A DNA stretch of 64,000 nt from Bradyrhizobium lablabi (GCF_018131005.1 NZ_JAFCJK010000004.1:496001-560000); one strand, 5' to 3'. Positions 26,024-35,333 are shown, counted from the first letter of the stretch. The notes: generated by a model from the sequence alone, not told the origin. Translations and numbers: made by a program.

Positions 26024-28555
26024 ATGTCTGAACCGGTCGGCCAAGGCAGCGTTCAGGAGAGCAGGGCCCGCCCGGGGCAGCGCCGGATCGCGCAATGGAT
26101 GCGCGACTATGTTCGCCTTCCCGGCATTCCCGACGAGTACATTGGCGAGGACGGCGCGCCGCGTCCGGTCTGGACCCGCTTCTTCGATGCCTTTGCCGCG
26201 CTGTCGCCAGCCGACATCGAACGGCGTTTTGCCTCCGCCGACCGCCATCTGCACGAGGCCGGCGTCACCTACCGCACGCCCGGCGATACATCGGACCGGA
26301 TCTGGCCGCTCAGCCATTTGCCGCTGATCATCGACGCCGCCGATTGGCGGCAACTGGCCGGCGCCGTCGCGCAGCGGGCGCAGCTCATGGAAATGATACT
26401 CGCCGATCTCTATGGTGAGGGCCGCCTGGTCGCCAGCGGTGCGATTCCGGCCGCGGCGATCGCCGGCAGCAGCGAATATCTGCGCGCGGTCAGCGGCATC
26501 AAACCGCCGGGCGGCCGCTATCTGCACCTCTATGCCGCCGATGTCGGCCGCGGACCGGACGGACGCTGGTGGGTGCTCGGCGACCGCACGCAGGCGCCTT
26601 CGGGCGCGGGCTATGCGCTGGAAAACCGTCTGGTGCTGTCGCGCGCATTTTCCAATCTCTACAAGTCGATGAATGTCGAGCGCGTCGCGCCGTTCTTCGA
26701 GGCATTCCGCGACTCGCTGCGCGCCAGCGCCGATCGCGACGAGCCGCGGATCGGCCTGCTCACGCCGGGCGCGTTCAGCGAGACCTATTTCGAGCACGCA
26801 ACCCTCGCGCGCTATCTCGGCTTTCTGCTGGTCGAGGGCGACGATCTCGCGGTCAGCGGCGACCGCGTTCATATCCGCACCGTGGCCGGGTTGAAGCGGC
26901 TCGACGTGCTGCTGCGCCGGGTCGATTCCAACATGCTCGATCCGCTCGAGCTCGATGCGTCGTCCTATCTCGGCGTGCCGGGCCTCGTCGAGGTGCTGCG
27001 CAAGGGCGGCGTCGTGGTCGCCAACATGCCGGGTTCGGGGGTGCTGGAGGCGCGCGCGCTGCTCGGCTTCCTGCCCAATCTGTGTCGCCGCCTGCTCAGT
27101 GAAGATCTCATGATGCCGCACATCGCGACCTGGTGGTGCGGTCAAAAATCCGCCCGCGAGGCGGTGTTGTCGGAACTCGACGAGTTCGCGATCGAGGGCG
27201 CCTATGGCCGTGGCGTTCCCGGCTTCCCCGGCAGCGGTCCGGTGCTCGCGAGCGAATTGACGGCAGCCGAACGCGACCGGCTGAAGGATGCGATCGTCAG
27301 TCGCGGCATCGACTATGTCGGCCAGGAACTGGTGCGCCTCTCAACCACGCCGGTCTGGGAGAACGGCCGCATCGCGCCGCGTCCGTTCGTGTTGCGCGTG
27401 TTCGCGGCGGCGACGCCGAACGGCTGGACCGTGCTGCCCGGCGGCTTCTGCCGGATCGCAGAGCGCGCCGATGCGCGCGCGGTCTCGATGGGTGACGGAG
27501 CAAGTTCCGCCGACGTCTGGGTCGTGTCCGACAAGGCGGTTTCGAGCGCGACGCTGTTGCCCGCGGTCGACACCGTGCGCATCCGCCGCATCGCAGGCGT
27601 GCTGCCGAGCCGTGCCGCCGACAATCTGTTCTGGCTCGGCCGCTACCTGGAACGCGCCGAAGCGACCATCCGGTTGATCCGCGCGCTGTGCACGCCGTTG
27701 CGCGATCCCGCGAAGGGAAATTCGGCCGGCGCGCCGCCGCCGCTGCACTCGGCCGAGCGCATCCAGCGCATGCTCGTGGCCTGGGGAGCGACTTCGCAGA
27801 CCGCGCGCGCCAACCCGGCGAAAATCGCGCTCGACGCTTTGCAGAATGAGGAAAGATTCGGCTCGGCCCTCTCGCTGGTGCGATCGGCGCAGCGCATGGC
27901 GACGTCGCTGCGCGAGCGGCTGTCACCGGATGCCTGGCAGGTCATCACCGAAATGGCCGATCGGCTCGCCATCGAGGTCCACGACGATGACGGCGTGGTC
28001 AGCGCCGCCGAGCTGACGCTGCAGGAGCTCGCAAGCTTTGCCGGCCTTGCGCAGGAGAACATGAATCGCGCGGCAGGCTGGCGCTTCCTCGAGATGGGCC
28101 GCCGCGCCGAGCGCGCCATCAACACCACGCGTTTCGCCCGCCAGTTCGCCTGTGACGAGGCGGGCGACGAGGACCTCGACACTCTCTTGACGCTGGTCGA
28201 TTGCCAGATCACCTATCGCTCGCGCTACCTGGTGCAGCCGCTGCTGGTGCCGGTGCGGGATCTCGCGGTGCTCGATCCCTACAATCCGCGTTCCGTCGCA
28301 TTCCAGGTCGCCAGCCTGAACGAGCATATCGCCGCGCTGCCGAGCTTGCGGGAGCACGGCCTGATCGAGCGGCCGCAGCGTCTTGCGGTGGCGGTGGAAG
28401 CGATGCTGACCACCGCGGAGGCGGGAACGCTCGATGCCCGGACGCTGTTCGCGCTGGAGCAGGATCTGCTCACGCTGGCCGACGCCATCGGGCTGCAATA
28501 TTTCCCGCACGGGCCCAATGCCAGCCGTCCGGAGAAGCTCACGGGCCTCGCGTGA
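26024..28555 (+). CDS. Circularly permuted ATP-grasp fused to alpha-E domain
   Basis: An 843-residue fusion. Residues about 70-480 are the circularly permuted ATP-grasp type (COG2308-like): ILADLYGEGRLVASGAIPAAAIAGS, DVGRGPDGRWWVLGDRTQAPSGAGYALENRLVLSR and VVANMPGSGVLEARALLGFLP with the C-terminal PRPFVLRVFAAATPNGWTVLPGGFCR. Residues about 525-835 are the helical alpha-E domain (LPSRAADNLFWLGRYLERAEATIRLIR, then FLEMGRRAERAINTTR). In many bacteria these are two separate genes; here they are joined. The protein probably activates a carboxylate with ATP and forms an amide or peptide bond. Its stop overlaps the start of the downstream transglutaminase, so the three cassette genes are one transcript. 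Confidence 0.88.
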   Translation: MSEPVGQGSVQESRARPGQRRIAQWMRDYVRLPGIPDEYIGEDGAPRPVWTRFFDAFAALSPADIERRFASADRHLHEAGVTYRTPGDTSDRIWPLSHLPLIIDAADWRQLAGAVAQRAQLMEMILADLYGEGRLVASGAIPAAAIAGSSEYLRAVSGIKPPGGRYLHLYAADVGRGPDGRWWVLGDRTQAPSGAGYALENRLVLSRAFSNLYKSMNVERVAPFFEAFRDSLRASADRDEPRIGLLTPGAFSETYFEHATLARYLGFLLVEGDDLAVSGDRVHIRTVAGLKRLDVLLRRVDSNMLDPLELDASSYLGVPGLVEVLRKGGVVVANMPGSGVLEARALLGFLPNLCRRLLSEDLMMPHIATWWCGQKSAREAVLSELDEFAIEGAYGRGVPGFPGSGPVLASELTAAERDRLKDAIVSRGIDYVGQELVRLSTTPVWENGRIAPRPFVLRVFAAATPNGWTVLPGGFCRIAERADARAVSMGDGASSADVWVVSDKAVSSATLLPAVDTVRIRRIAGVLPSRAADNLFWLGRYLERAEATIRLIRALCTPLRDPAKGNSAGAPPPLHSAERIQRMLVAWGATSQTARANPAKIALDALQNEERFGSALSLVRSAQRMATSLRERLSPDAWQVITEMADRLAIEVHDDDGVVSAAELTLQELASFAGLAQENMNRAAGWRFLEMGRRAERAINTTRFARQFACDEAGDEDLDTLLTLVDCQITYRSRYLVQPLLVPVRDLAVLDPYNPRSVAFQVASLNEHIAALPSLREHGLIERPQRLAVAVEAMLTTAEAGTLDARTLFALEQDLLTLADAIGLQYFPHGPNASRPEKLTGLA

Positions 28556-29430
28556 TCTACGACATCCGTCATGTCACGACCTACAGCTACGAGACGCCGG
28601 TGAGCTTCGCGCGCTGCTCGCTGCGGCTGGAGCCGTTGTCCGGCGACGGCCAGGAGCTGATCTCCCACAGCGTCGAAATCCGCCCGAAGGTGGCGGAGCG
28701 CACGCACCGGCGCGACTTCTTCGGCACGCTGACGGAAGGCGTCCTGATCGAGACCGCGCATCGCAATCTCCGCATCGATTCGCGCTCGCGCGTCGCGGTC
28801 GCGCGGCGGGCACCGCGCCGTGACGCGGCGAGCCCAACCTGGGAAGATGTGCGCGATATTGCATTCGAGGCGTCGAGCCTCGGCCCGGCATCGCCGGTCG
28901 GCTACGTCTTTGCCAGCGCGCTGGTGCCGGTGCTGCGGCCGGTGACGGACTATGCCGCTGCAAGCTTTCCGGCCGGAGGCGGCGTCCTGTCAGGCGCGGC
29001 CGACCTGATGCGTCGCATCCGCGCCGAGTTCAAATATGATCCGAAGGCAACGGTGATCTCGACCCCGCTGAAGGACGTGTTCGAGAAGCGCCACGGCGTC
29101 TGCCAGGATTTCGCCCATGTGATGATCGCGGGCCTTCGCGGGCTCGGCCTGCCCGCCGCCTATGTCAGCGGTTACCTGCGCACGATTCCGCCGCCCGGCC
29201 AGCCGCGGTTGCAGGGCGCCGACGCGACCCATGCCTGGGTTTCGGTCTGGTGCGGCGCCGAGCTTGGCTGGATCGGCTTCGATCCGACCAACGATCTCGT
29301 GGTCGCGAACGATCACATCATCCTCGCCATCGGTCGCGACTTCTCCGACGTCTCGCCGGTCGACGGAGTCATCGTCGGCGCACGCAAGCAGAAGCTCGGC
29401 GTGGCGGTCGACGTGCTGTTGGTGGAGTGA
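28552..29430 (+). CDS. Transglutaminase-like cysteine protease family protein
   Basis: A 292-residue COG1305-type protein starting at GTG 28552 (overlapping the previous stop by 4 bases) with IYDIRHVTTYSYETPVSFARCSLRLEP, the N-terminal beta domain. The papain-like triad is Cys in KRHGVCQDFAHVM (about 183), His in GADATHAWVSVW (about 226) and Asp in GWIGFDPTND (about 244). No signal peptide or membrane helix is present. Such single-domain transglutaminase-like proteins with ATP-grasp/alpha-E partners are thought to hydrolyse or exchange the amide bonds that the ligase makes. Inference only. Confidence 0.88.
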   Translation: MIYDIRHVTTYSYETPVSFARCSLRLEPLSGDGQELISHSVEIRPKVAERTHRRDFFGTLTEGVLIETAHRNLRIDSRSRVAVARRAPRRDAASPTWEDVRDIAFEASSLGPASPVGYVFASALVPVLRPVTDYAAASFPAGGGVLSGAADLMRRIRAEFKYDPKATVISTPLKDVFEKRHGVCQDFAHVMIAGLRGLGLPAAYVSGYLRTIPPPGQPRLQGADATHAWVSVWCGAELGWIGFDPTNDLVVANDHIILAIGRDFSDVSPVDGVIVGARKQKLGVAVDVLLVE

Positions 29431-29451
29431 AGCGGTAAGACCCAGGTCGGC

Positions 29452-29745
29452 TCACATGCCGCTTCCACCGCCGCCGCCACCACCACCTCCACCACCTCCA
29501 GCCTGTCTGGAATTCTCATAGTTGAAGTCTCTGGGTTCACGAGGCGCGTAGACGGACGCGCCCGGATAGCTCGTCTTCCAGCCCTGCATCGAATGCCTTG
29601 GCGCGTGGCTGGAGACGATCAGAGGGTGTTTCTGGGAGGCATGATGCTGCTTGTCCGGCGTTTTACTTGATACAGTCCGGGCAAGCGCGGCCGGAGCGGC
29701 GGCTATTGCGGCCGCGGCAGAAAGTGCGATTATCGTTGTCTTCAT
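29452..29745 (-). CDS. Small secreted protein with C-terminal poly-glycine tail
   Basis: A 97-residue precursor. ATG 29745 follows a perfect AAGGAGG ribosome-binding site. The Sec signal peptide MKTTIIALSAAAAIAAAPAALA is cleaved near residue 22. The mature part is basic, with several His, Lys and Gln (KTPDKQHHASQKHP) and Tyr/Pro motifs, and ends in a run of 12 glycines followed by Ser-Gly-Met. It is convergent with the transglutaminase gene, 21 bases apart. No family recognised. The glycine tail resembles a flexible linker or a tag accepting enzymatic linkage; a relation to the neighbouring amide-bond enzymes is speculation. Confidence 0.65.
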   Translation of the reverse strand: MKTTIIALSAAAAIAAAPAALARTVSSKTPDKQHHASQKHPLIVSSHAPRHSMQGWKTSYPGASVYAPREPRDFNYENSRQAGGGGGGGGGGGGSGM

Positions 29746-30081
29746 TTGCGGCCTCCTTTTGAGATTGGCCCATCGCGCTTTCCCGCGACGGCTCGATCCA
29801 TCGGGCCCCATCCTGACCTCAACACCGAACAAGCCGAATTCTTCCTTCGCGACCTCAAAAGCCCATCCTGCGATCGCCTGGGTCAGATCGGCCTCGAAAT
29901 GGGATATGGAGGCCGCCTGCGTCCTGCTACGACGCAGGAGAACATCAATGGAATGTTGGTAAGGTCTTCGAAGTACGGTTTGATCCGCTGTCAGCAACCG
30001 TTGCGCCGACGATCGCAAGGGCTGAGTTCGGCAAGCCCAACCAGGGGCATATCGCGTTGCTGAGGCGAAAGGAGACGTTCG
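29746..30081. other. Intergenic region with a hairpin
   Basis: No gene is seen. CCTGCGTC at 29916-29923 pairs with GACGCAGG at 29931-29938. The region separates divergent small secreted genes and probably holds both promoters; no clear -35/-10 pair could be fixed. Confidence 0.4.
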
Positions 30082-30321
30082 ATGACTACAATCAAGCACT
30101 TGTCGACGGGATTGATCGCAATCGCCCTGCTCACAACGTCCGCCGTGGGTCACGAGAATTTCACGGCCGGGCGACACGTCATCGGCAGGGACACTGCGAG
30201 CACCGCCACCGCCGGCCGCTGGTTTATCACCCCTGGCGGCATTCCAGTATGGTTCGGTCCGTCGGTTCGGGGCAGGCCCGGCAACATTTGCGACGACGCG
30301 GACAATGGGAGGATATGCTGA
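30082..30321 (+). CDS. Small secreted hypothetical protein
   Basis: A 79-residue protein with a signal peptide (about 1-23, cut after TTSAVG/H) and a short mature region with a WFITPGGIPVWFGP aromatic segment and two late cysteines (NICDDADNGRIC). The start is supported by GAAAGGAGAC just upstream. Similar short secreted proteins occur in Bradyrhizobium, but I recognise no named family. It is the divergent partner of the poly-glycine protein. Confidence 0.55.
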   Translation: MTTIKHLSTGLIAIALLTTSAVGHENFTAGRHVIGRDTASTATAGRWFITPGGIPVWFGPSVRGRPGNICDDADNGRIC

Positions 30322-30364
30322 TTGAGCCCTCGGAGAGGGTCAAAAGCCGGCGCGAGGACTCACG

Positions 30365-32662
30365 TCAGGGCCGCAGTTCGATGCGTCCCTTGACCCGCGC
30401 AGCTTCCCGCCCGAGCAGGATAGTTTCGCCATCGCGCCAGCGGGTCAGAAAGTCGTGGGCGTGATGGCTCAGCAGATGGCCGGATTGCCCGGGAGCAACG
30501 ACGAACAGGCTGCGATCGAGATCCGCCAGATCGTAGACTCCGCGATAGGACGGCCCGTGCACCGAATCGAGACCGTTCCAGCCGGTGCTGCCGCGGTCCA
30601 CAGTGCTGTCGTCGCCCGGGCTGGCGATGCGCGCGACCGCAAACGAGCCGATGACCGGAAATCGGCTGAGGAGCGGATGAGCGAACACCGCAGCATGCGC
30701 CGCGCCCCAGCGCCAGGTCGACGGATCCGGGCCAAAGCGCTGGGCCAGCTCCGAGGTGACATCGGTGAGTGTGGCGGCGAGCAATACCGAGCAATCGGTC
30801 CCGCACCAATGCGCACCCGCCGGACTCAGAACGAAGGCGATGAACTCCGCGGAGGCGATTGCGGCGGAAGGCTTGATGCCGGCACGTCGCAGAATTTCGT
30901 GGCGAAAGCGCTGCATCCAGGCATCGAAGATCAGCGGCTGCGGTTTATCCATCTCCATGGCGCCGTCCCAGTCAGTCAACGTCGCCACCGCCCTGGCAGC
31001 GGTCGGATCCGTCGGATGCACCTTGAGCAGGACGGGGAGGAGTTCGATCGCGTATGCGCTGACCACGTCGCGTTGCATCGCCGCAAAATCCGCGGCGGTG
31101 TGCCGCTCGTTCGCGGCAATGCGAGCTTGGATACGCCGACTGCGCCAGTCGCCGAACCAATCGCGCGCGAGGAACAGGGGGCCGGACGGGGCGATGCGCT
31201 CGTTGGCATTGGCAAGCCATCCGCTCGCGGGACTGACGTCGTGCGGCAGCTCGTCGCCGGTCGCCCAGCCGATCCAATCATGCGCTCCGTCCGCGCCAGG
31301 CACCGGCATGCTGCCGTCACCGGTGCGACGAATCGGTATGCGGCCGGTGACGTAGAGGGCGATGCGATCATGATCGGCGACCAGCAGATTCAGCACGGGC
31401 GACGTGATCTCGGCGGCGGCCCGTGCGGCCTCCTCGACATTCTGCGCCTGGTTCAACGCCATCAAGCCGGCCGCTGCTGTATTTCCCGGAGCCAGATTGG
31501 CTGCTTGCAGCGCCAGAAGCGGTTTCTGTTCGTCCTTCAGCAGGTCGCTTATCAGCGGGCCATGGCGGGTCTCGCGCACGCGCAGAATTTCGTCCGGCTG
31601 CCCGCGCACATGAATGCGCTCCTCCCGCACGGCGAAAGCGCGCAGGCCATCAGGTGTCGCGTAGCCGCCATCCACGGATGTCTCGACAAAGAGATCCTGA
31701 ACGTCGGCGCCAGTGTCGGTGAAGGTCCAGGCGATGCGGCGGTTGTGGCCGATCATGAGGAAGGGCAATCCCGGGGCGGTGGCCCCGGCCAGCGTCTCTT
31801 TCGGCGTGTCGATGCGGGCGAGATACCAGATGCCGGGCATGCCGAAGGCGAGATGCGGATCGCCCGCGAGCAGTGGCGCGCCGGTCGTACTGTGCCGGCC
31901 GTCGACCGCCCACTCGTTGCTCGCTCTGCGTGACTGGTTGAAGGGCGCAGTAAAATCGGGCAGCGCGGCCATGAGGTGTCGCACTGGGCCGGCGAGGGCG
32001 GGATCGAGCATCGCGTGCGGCTGTCCGGTCCTTCGATCCTGCGGCCAAAGCTCATCGATCTCCCGCTGCGGCAATTTGTCGGCGATGCTGAGCCGGGCGA
32101 GTTCGACACGCCAGTTGTGAGAAAGCCAGACTGCCATCGTCTCACCCCAAAGCAGGCTGTCCACGGGACTCCAGGGCTCAGGTGTGCCGATGACCAGGAA
32201 CTCCTCCCCGCTGAAGCGACCACGTTCGCGTATCCATGCGTTGACGCCCCGGGCATAGGCTTCCAGCATACGGCGCGTCGGCATCGGCAGAGCTTCGAAA
32301 TTGGATGAGGCGTGACCATGAAGGCCGAGCGTGCGCATCATCCGATCCATCGGCAGCGTCGCCGGCCCGGCGATCTCGGACAGTCGCCCGGACGCCGAAC
32401 GTCGCATGAGATCCATTTGAAACATCCGGTCGCGCGCATGCAGGTAGCCAAGGGACGTCGCGGCATCGATCATGTTCGCGGCGCGGATTCGCGGCACACC
32501 ATCCGCGTCCAGACTCACGCTCGTCGTGGCGGAAAGGCCGGGGATCTGCAATTCATGGGTGGACGGCGGCAGGGTCTGCCAAAGCAAGACGGCAACGATG
32601 CAAGTTCCCGCCAGCAAAAACGCCACGCCATAAGCAATTGTCTTGACCGCTATCGCCTTCAT
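30365..32662 (-). CDS. Penicillin acylase family Ntn hydrolase
   Basis: A 765-residue precursor of the penicillin G/acyl-homoserine-lactone acylase family (S45). The N-terminus has a membrane or signal segment (AYGVAFLLAGTCIVAVLLWQ). The autocatalytic Ser nucleophile is S248 in RRASNEWAVDG, which becomes the N-terminus of the beta chain; the preceding spacer and alpha chain (with 'GYLHARDRMFQMDLMRRSASGRLSE') are intact. The oxyanion-side Asn and the 'HNRRIAWTFTDTGADVQDLF' block are present. It is likely periplasmic and hydrolyses an amide. The natural substrate is unknown; N-acyl amino compounds or acyl-homoserine lactones are plausible. Confidence 0.87.
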   Translation of the reverse strand: MKAIAVKTIAYGVAFLLAGTCIVAVLLWQTLPPSTHELQIPGLSATTSVSLDADGVPRIRAANMIDAATSLGYLHARDRMFQMDLMRRSASGRLSEIAGPATLPMDRMMRTLGLHGHASSNFEALPMPTRRMLEAYARGVNAWIRERGRFSGEEFLVIGTPEPWSPVDSLLWGETMAVWLSHNWRVELARLSIADKLPQREIDELWPQDRRTGQPHAMLDPALAGPVRHLMAALPDFTAPFNQSRRASNEWAVDGRHSTTGAPLLAGDPHLAFGMPGIWYLARIDTPKETLAGATAPGLPFLMIGHNRRIAWTFTDTGADVQDLFVETSVDGGYATPDGLRAFAVREERIHVRGQPDEILRVRETRHGPLISDLLKDEQKPLLALQAANLAPGNTAAAGLMALNQAQNVEEAARAAAEITSPVLNLLVADHDRIALYVTGRIPIRRTGDGSMPVPGADGAHDWIGWATGDELPHDVSPASGWLANANERIAPSGPLFLARDWFGDWRSRRIQARIAANERHTAADFAAMQRDVVSAYAIELLPVLLKVHPTDPTAARAVATLTDWDGAMEMDKPQPLIFDAWMQRFRHEILRRAGIKPSAAIASAEFIAFVLSPAGAHWCGTDCSVLLAATLTDVTSELAQRFGPDPSTWRWGAAHAAVFAHPLLSRFPVIGSFAVARIASPGDDSTVDRGSTGWNGLDSVHGPSYRGVYDLADLDRSLFVVAPGQSGHLLSHHAHDFLTRWRDGETILLGREAARVKGRIELRP

Positions 32663-32948
32663 CAGTTGCCATCCCGCCCAGCCCGCCAGGCAAACCTTGT
32701 ACCGATGCGTCGCCCGTTGTGACGGAGTTGCGGATTTGTCAGGTCGACAATCTCTCGCGCGAGAGAAAATGGCAGATGTGAACGCTGGGAACGCTCTCTA
32801 GGTGCGTATTTCCCAAACGATCAGCCGTGTGAAATGTCTCGAATATTCACCATCATTCCCGCTGTTGAAAGTCGTCGCAGTCGACAGCCTCGCCAAGAAC
32901 AATTGGTCCCGAGATGTTACCGGGCGATGTCATCCGTCGGGAGAGTGG

Positions 32949-33338
32949 TTACCCTTGTAATCGAACAGGTCGACGATCTCGAACGACATTGCACGGCAGA
33001 AGCCTATGGACCTCATCGAGCTCCTTGGCGTGATGGACTCCCCATTCGATGAGGGAATCCAGCACGGGCCGCAGGCTTTCGCCGAGTGGGGTGAGCAGGT
33101 ATTCGATCCCCTGACTATCGCCGCTGCTGGGCTGCCGGCTCACCATTCCATGTTCCTCGAGCGCTCGCAGCTGCTCGATCAACACCTTCTGCGAGATGCC
33201 GACAATGCGCTTTTCCAGCTCGCATGTGCGTTGCGGGCCATCCATCAGCACATCGAGAATGACCGCCTTCCAGCGTCCCGAAAGGACGCCTAGCGCACGC
33301 TCGACCGGCAAGCCCGGCAATCTCTTGATGATCTTCAT
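32949..33338 (-). CDS. HxlR-family transcriptional regulator
   Basis: A 129-residue winged-helix protein. The start at 33338 gives MKIIKRLPGLPVERALGVLSGRWKAVIL, the canonical HxlR beginning; a start 36 bases upstream is possible. The recognition region is GISQKVLIEQLRALEEHGMVSRQ (about 50-72) and the wing 'GIEYLLTPLGESLRPVLDSLIEWG'. A Cys lies at CELEKR. It is divergent from the old-yellow-enzyme gene (85-base spacer) and is probably its regulator, sensing a reactive electrophile or quinone; this is typical of HxlR/QorR/YodB proteins but not proven here. Confidence 0.85.
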   Translation of the reverse strand: MKIIKRLPGLPVERALGVLSGRWKAVILDVLMDGPQRTCELEKRIVGISQKVLIEQLRALEEHGMVSRQPSSGDSQGIEYLLTPLGESLRPVLDSLIEWGVHHAKELDEVHRLLPCNVVRDRRPVRLQG

Positions 33339-33423
33339 CCGCCGACCACTGACCAAAGGGTGTGTAGATGGCAATGACCACCGAAGAATAACCTTCGGCA
33401 GGAATCTGCTCGAAGGGTGATCT

Positions 33424-34602
33424 ATGACCGGCTTGTTCGAAACTCAACTGCTTGGCGGCACTGTTCCGCTGAAGAACCGCATCGTCATGCCACCCATGAC
33501 CCGGACGCGAACGTCCGAGGGCGACCTCCCGACCGATGGTGACCTTCCGAACGAACTGATCGCCACCTATTACGGCCAGCGGGCCAATGCCGGCCTGATC
33601 ATTGCCGAGGCGACCGACGTGGATCAGTCGAGCCACGGTTACGCGAGGACACCCGGAATCCACTCGGAAGCCCAAATGCAGGGCTGGCGGCTGGTAACCG
33701 ATCAGGTTCACCGTCATGGCGGCACGATCTTTCTGCAGTTGTGGCACGTCGGCAGGATGGCCCATTCCTCGATTCTGCCGAACGGCCGGGCCCCGGTGGG
33801 CGTGACCGGGCAACGGGCAGAGGGCTCGTCGGTGTTTGCGCACGGCCCGGACGGCCGGTTGGGCTATATGCCTGCGGAGACGCCGAGGCCGCTCAGCACG
33901 GATGAGGTGTCGGCCATGGTGGGCACCTTCGCCAAAGCCGCCGCCAGTGCACGGAAGGTCGGATTCGATGGAGTCGAACTCCATGCGGCCAACGGCTATC
34001 TGTTCGAGCAGTTCATGAACTCGGTGCTCAACACGCGCACCGACCGCTACGGCGGGGGCAGCATGGAAGATCGTACGCGCTTCCTGATGGAAGTCGTCGA
34101 TGCGGTGGTGGCTGAATTCGGTCCGGGGCGCGTCGGTGTTCGCCTGTCTCCGTTCGGCAAGTACAACTCCATGCCGCCGGAGCCGCTTGTCGAGGAAACG
34201 TTTCTGTACGTTGCCGAGCAACTGGGGCGCCGCGGCGTGGCATACATCCATCTGCTCTACGAACTGCTGCCCGAAGGAAACATGGAGACCGCGGAGTTCA
34301 AGCCTCGGTACCTCGACCACGCTCTGCTCGCCAAGGCTCGCGCGGTGTTCCCTGGCGCCTTCATCTGGTGTGGCGGCTTCAACGACCGCGAGCGCGCCCA
34401 GGCGGCGCTCGACAGCGGGCTGGTGGACCTGATCGCTTTCGGCAGGTCCTTTATCGCGAACCCGGATCTTGCCGCGCGTCTCAAGCACGGCTGGCCGTTA
34501 GCCGTGGCGGACCGATCAACTTATTACACCAGGTGTGGCGAGGTGGGTTACACGGACTTCCCTGCATATCGATCGGTAGCGCTGCGCGCGGCGGCCGGCT
34601 GA
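33424..34602 (+). CDS. nemA: Old-yellow-enzyme family alkene reductase, NemA-like
   Basis: A 392-residue FMN-dependent TIM-barrel oxidoreductase. It opens with LFETQLLGGTVPLKNRIVMPPMTRTRT, with the catalytic His-Ala-Ala-Asn block ELHAANGYLFEQFMNSVLNTRTDRYGG (about 179-205) and the FMN-phosphate end IWCGGFNDRERAQAALDSGLVDLIAFGRSFIANPDL. It reduces activated C=C bonds (N-ethylmaleimide, quinones, nitro compounds). It is followed by OsmC and SDR genes and preceded by a divergent HxlR gene, consistent with an electrophile/oxidative stress module. Confidence 0.9.
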   Translation: MTGLFETQLLGGTVPLKNRIVMPPMTRTRTSEGDLPTDGDLPNELIATYYGQRANAGLIIAEATDVDQSSHGYARTPGIHSEAQMQGWRLVTDQVHRHGGTIFLQLWHVGRMAHSSILPNGRAPVGVTGQRAEGSSVFAHGPDGRLGYMPAETPRPLSTDEVSAMVGTFAKAAASARKVGFDGVELHAANGYLFEQFMNSVLNTRTDRYGGGSMEDRTRFLMEVVDAVVAEFGPGRVGVRLSPFGKYNSMPPEPLVEETFLYVAEQLGRRGVAYIHLLYELLPEGNMETAEFKPRYLDHALLAKARAVFPGAFIWCGGFNDRERAQAALDSGLVDLIAFGRSFIANPDLAARLKHGWPLAVADRSTYYTRCGEVGYTDFPAYRSVALRAAAG

Positions 34603-34760
34603 CCGCGGCGGTGGGTCGCGCAGGCGTTCGGTGCCGGGCGGTTCTGAGGACCCCTGCCGGTCGACCACGAAACCCGGCCACACGTCGCTGGCGAGGTCGT
34701 CCTGATTTCCCCAGTATCCAGATGTGAAGTTTAACCCAACCCCAAGCAAAGGAGCCCCAT

Positions 34761-35333
34761 GTGGACGCACCAACGAAGACTGCCGACCCCACCATCGTCA
34801 ACGGCATCGATGTCGACGACCTGTTTGCGCTGATCGACGACGTCAGGCGCGAACCTGCCAGAGGCAAGACGAATTGGCACGTCATCACGACCTGGCGGGG
34901 CCAGACGCGGAGCCGCGCCGAAATCGAGCGTTATGAACTCGGCGGAGAAAGGGTGCCACGTCGGTTCTCGATCGATATCGACGAGCCCCGCGAACTCGGC
35001 GGATCGAACAATTTCGCCAATCCGCAGGAGCATCTGGTCGCGGCGCTCAACGCCTGCATGACCGTCGGATACGTGGCGCAGTGCGCGGTGCGTGGAATCA
35101 CCCTCGAAAGCCTGTCGATCGAGACCGATGGCGACATCGATCTTCGCGGCTTCCTCGGGATCGATCCTGCCGTGACGCCCGGCTACGAGACCCTCAGCTA
35201 TACCGTCCGTATCAAAGGCAGCGGCACAAAAGAGCAGTTCGCCGAGGTCCACGAGACGGTGATGGCGACCTCGCCCAACTTCTACAATCTATCCCGGGCC
35301 GTGGCTCTCAAACCGGCCTTGATCGTGGAGTGA
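34761..35333 (+). CDS. OsmC family protein
   Basis: A 190-residue OsmC/Ohr-fold protein. The GTG at 34761 follows AAGGAG at 34749-34754. The active-site Cys helix is visible as HLVAALNACMTVGYVAQCAVRG (about 93-114), and the domain spans about 35-185. The second redox Cys of classical OsmC/Ohr is not seen: the matching C-terminal stretch reads ETVMATSPNFYNLSR. It may use the nearby second Cys (12 residues later in VAQCAV) or be catalytically different. A thiol-based hydroperoxide or electrophile role in the same cassette is likely. Confidence 0.85.
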   Translation: MDAPTKTADPTIVNGIDVDDLFALIDDVRREPARGKTNWHVITTWRGQTRSRAEIERYELGGERVPRRFSIDIDEPRELGGSNNFANPQEHLVAALNACMTVGYVAQCAVRGITLESLSIETDGDIDLRGFLGIDPAVTPGYETLSYTVRIKGSGTKEQFAEVHETVMATSPNFYNLSRAVALKPALIVE

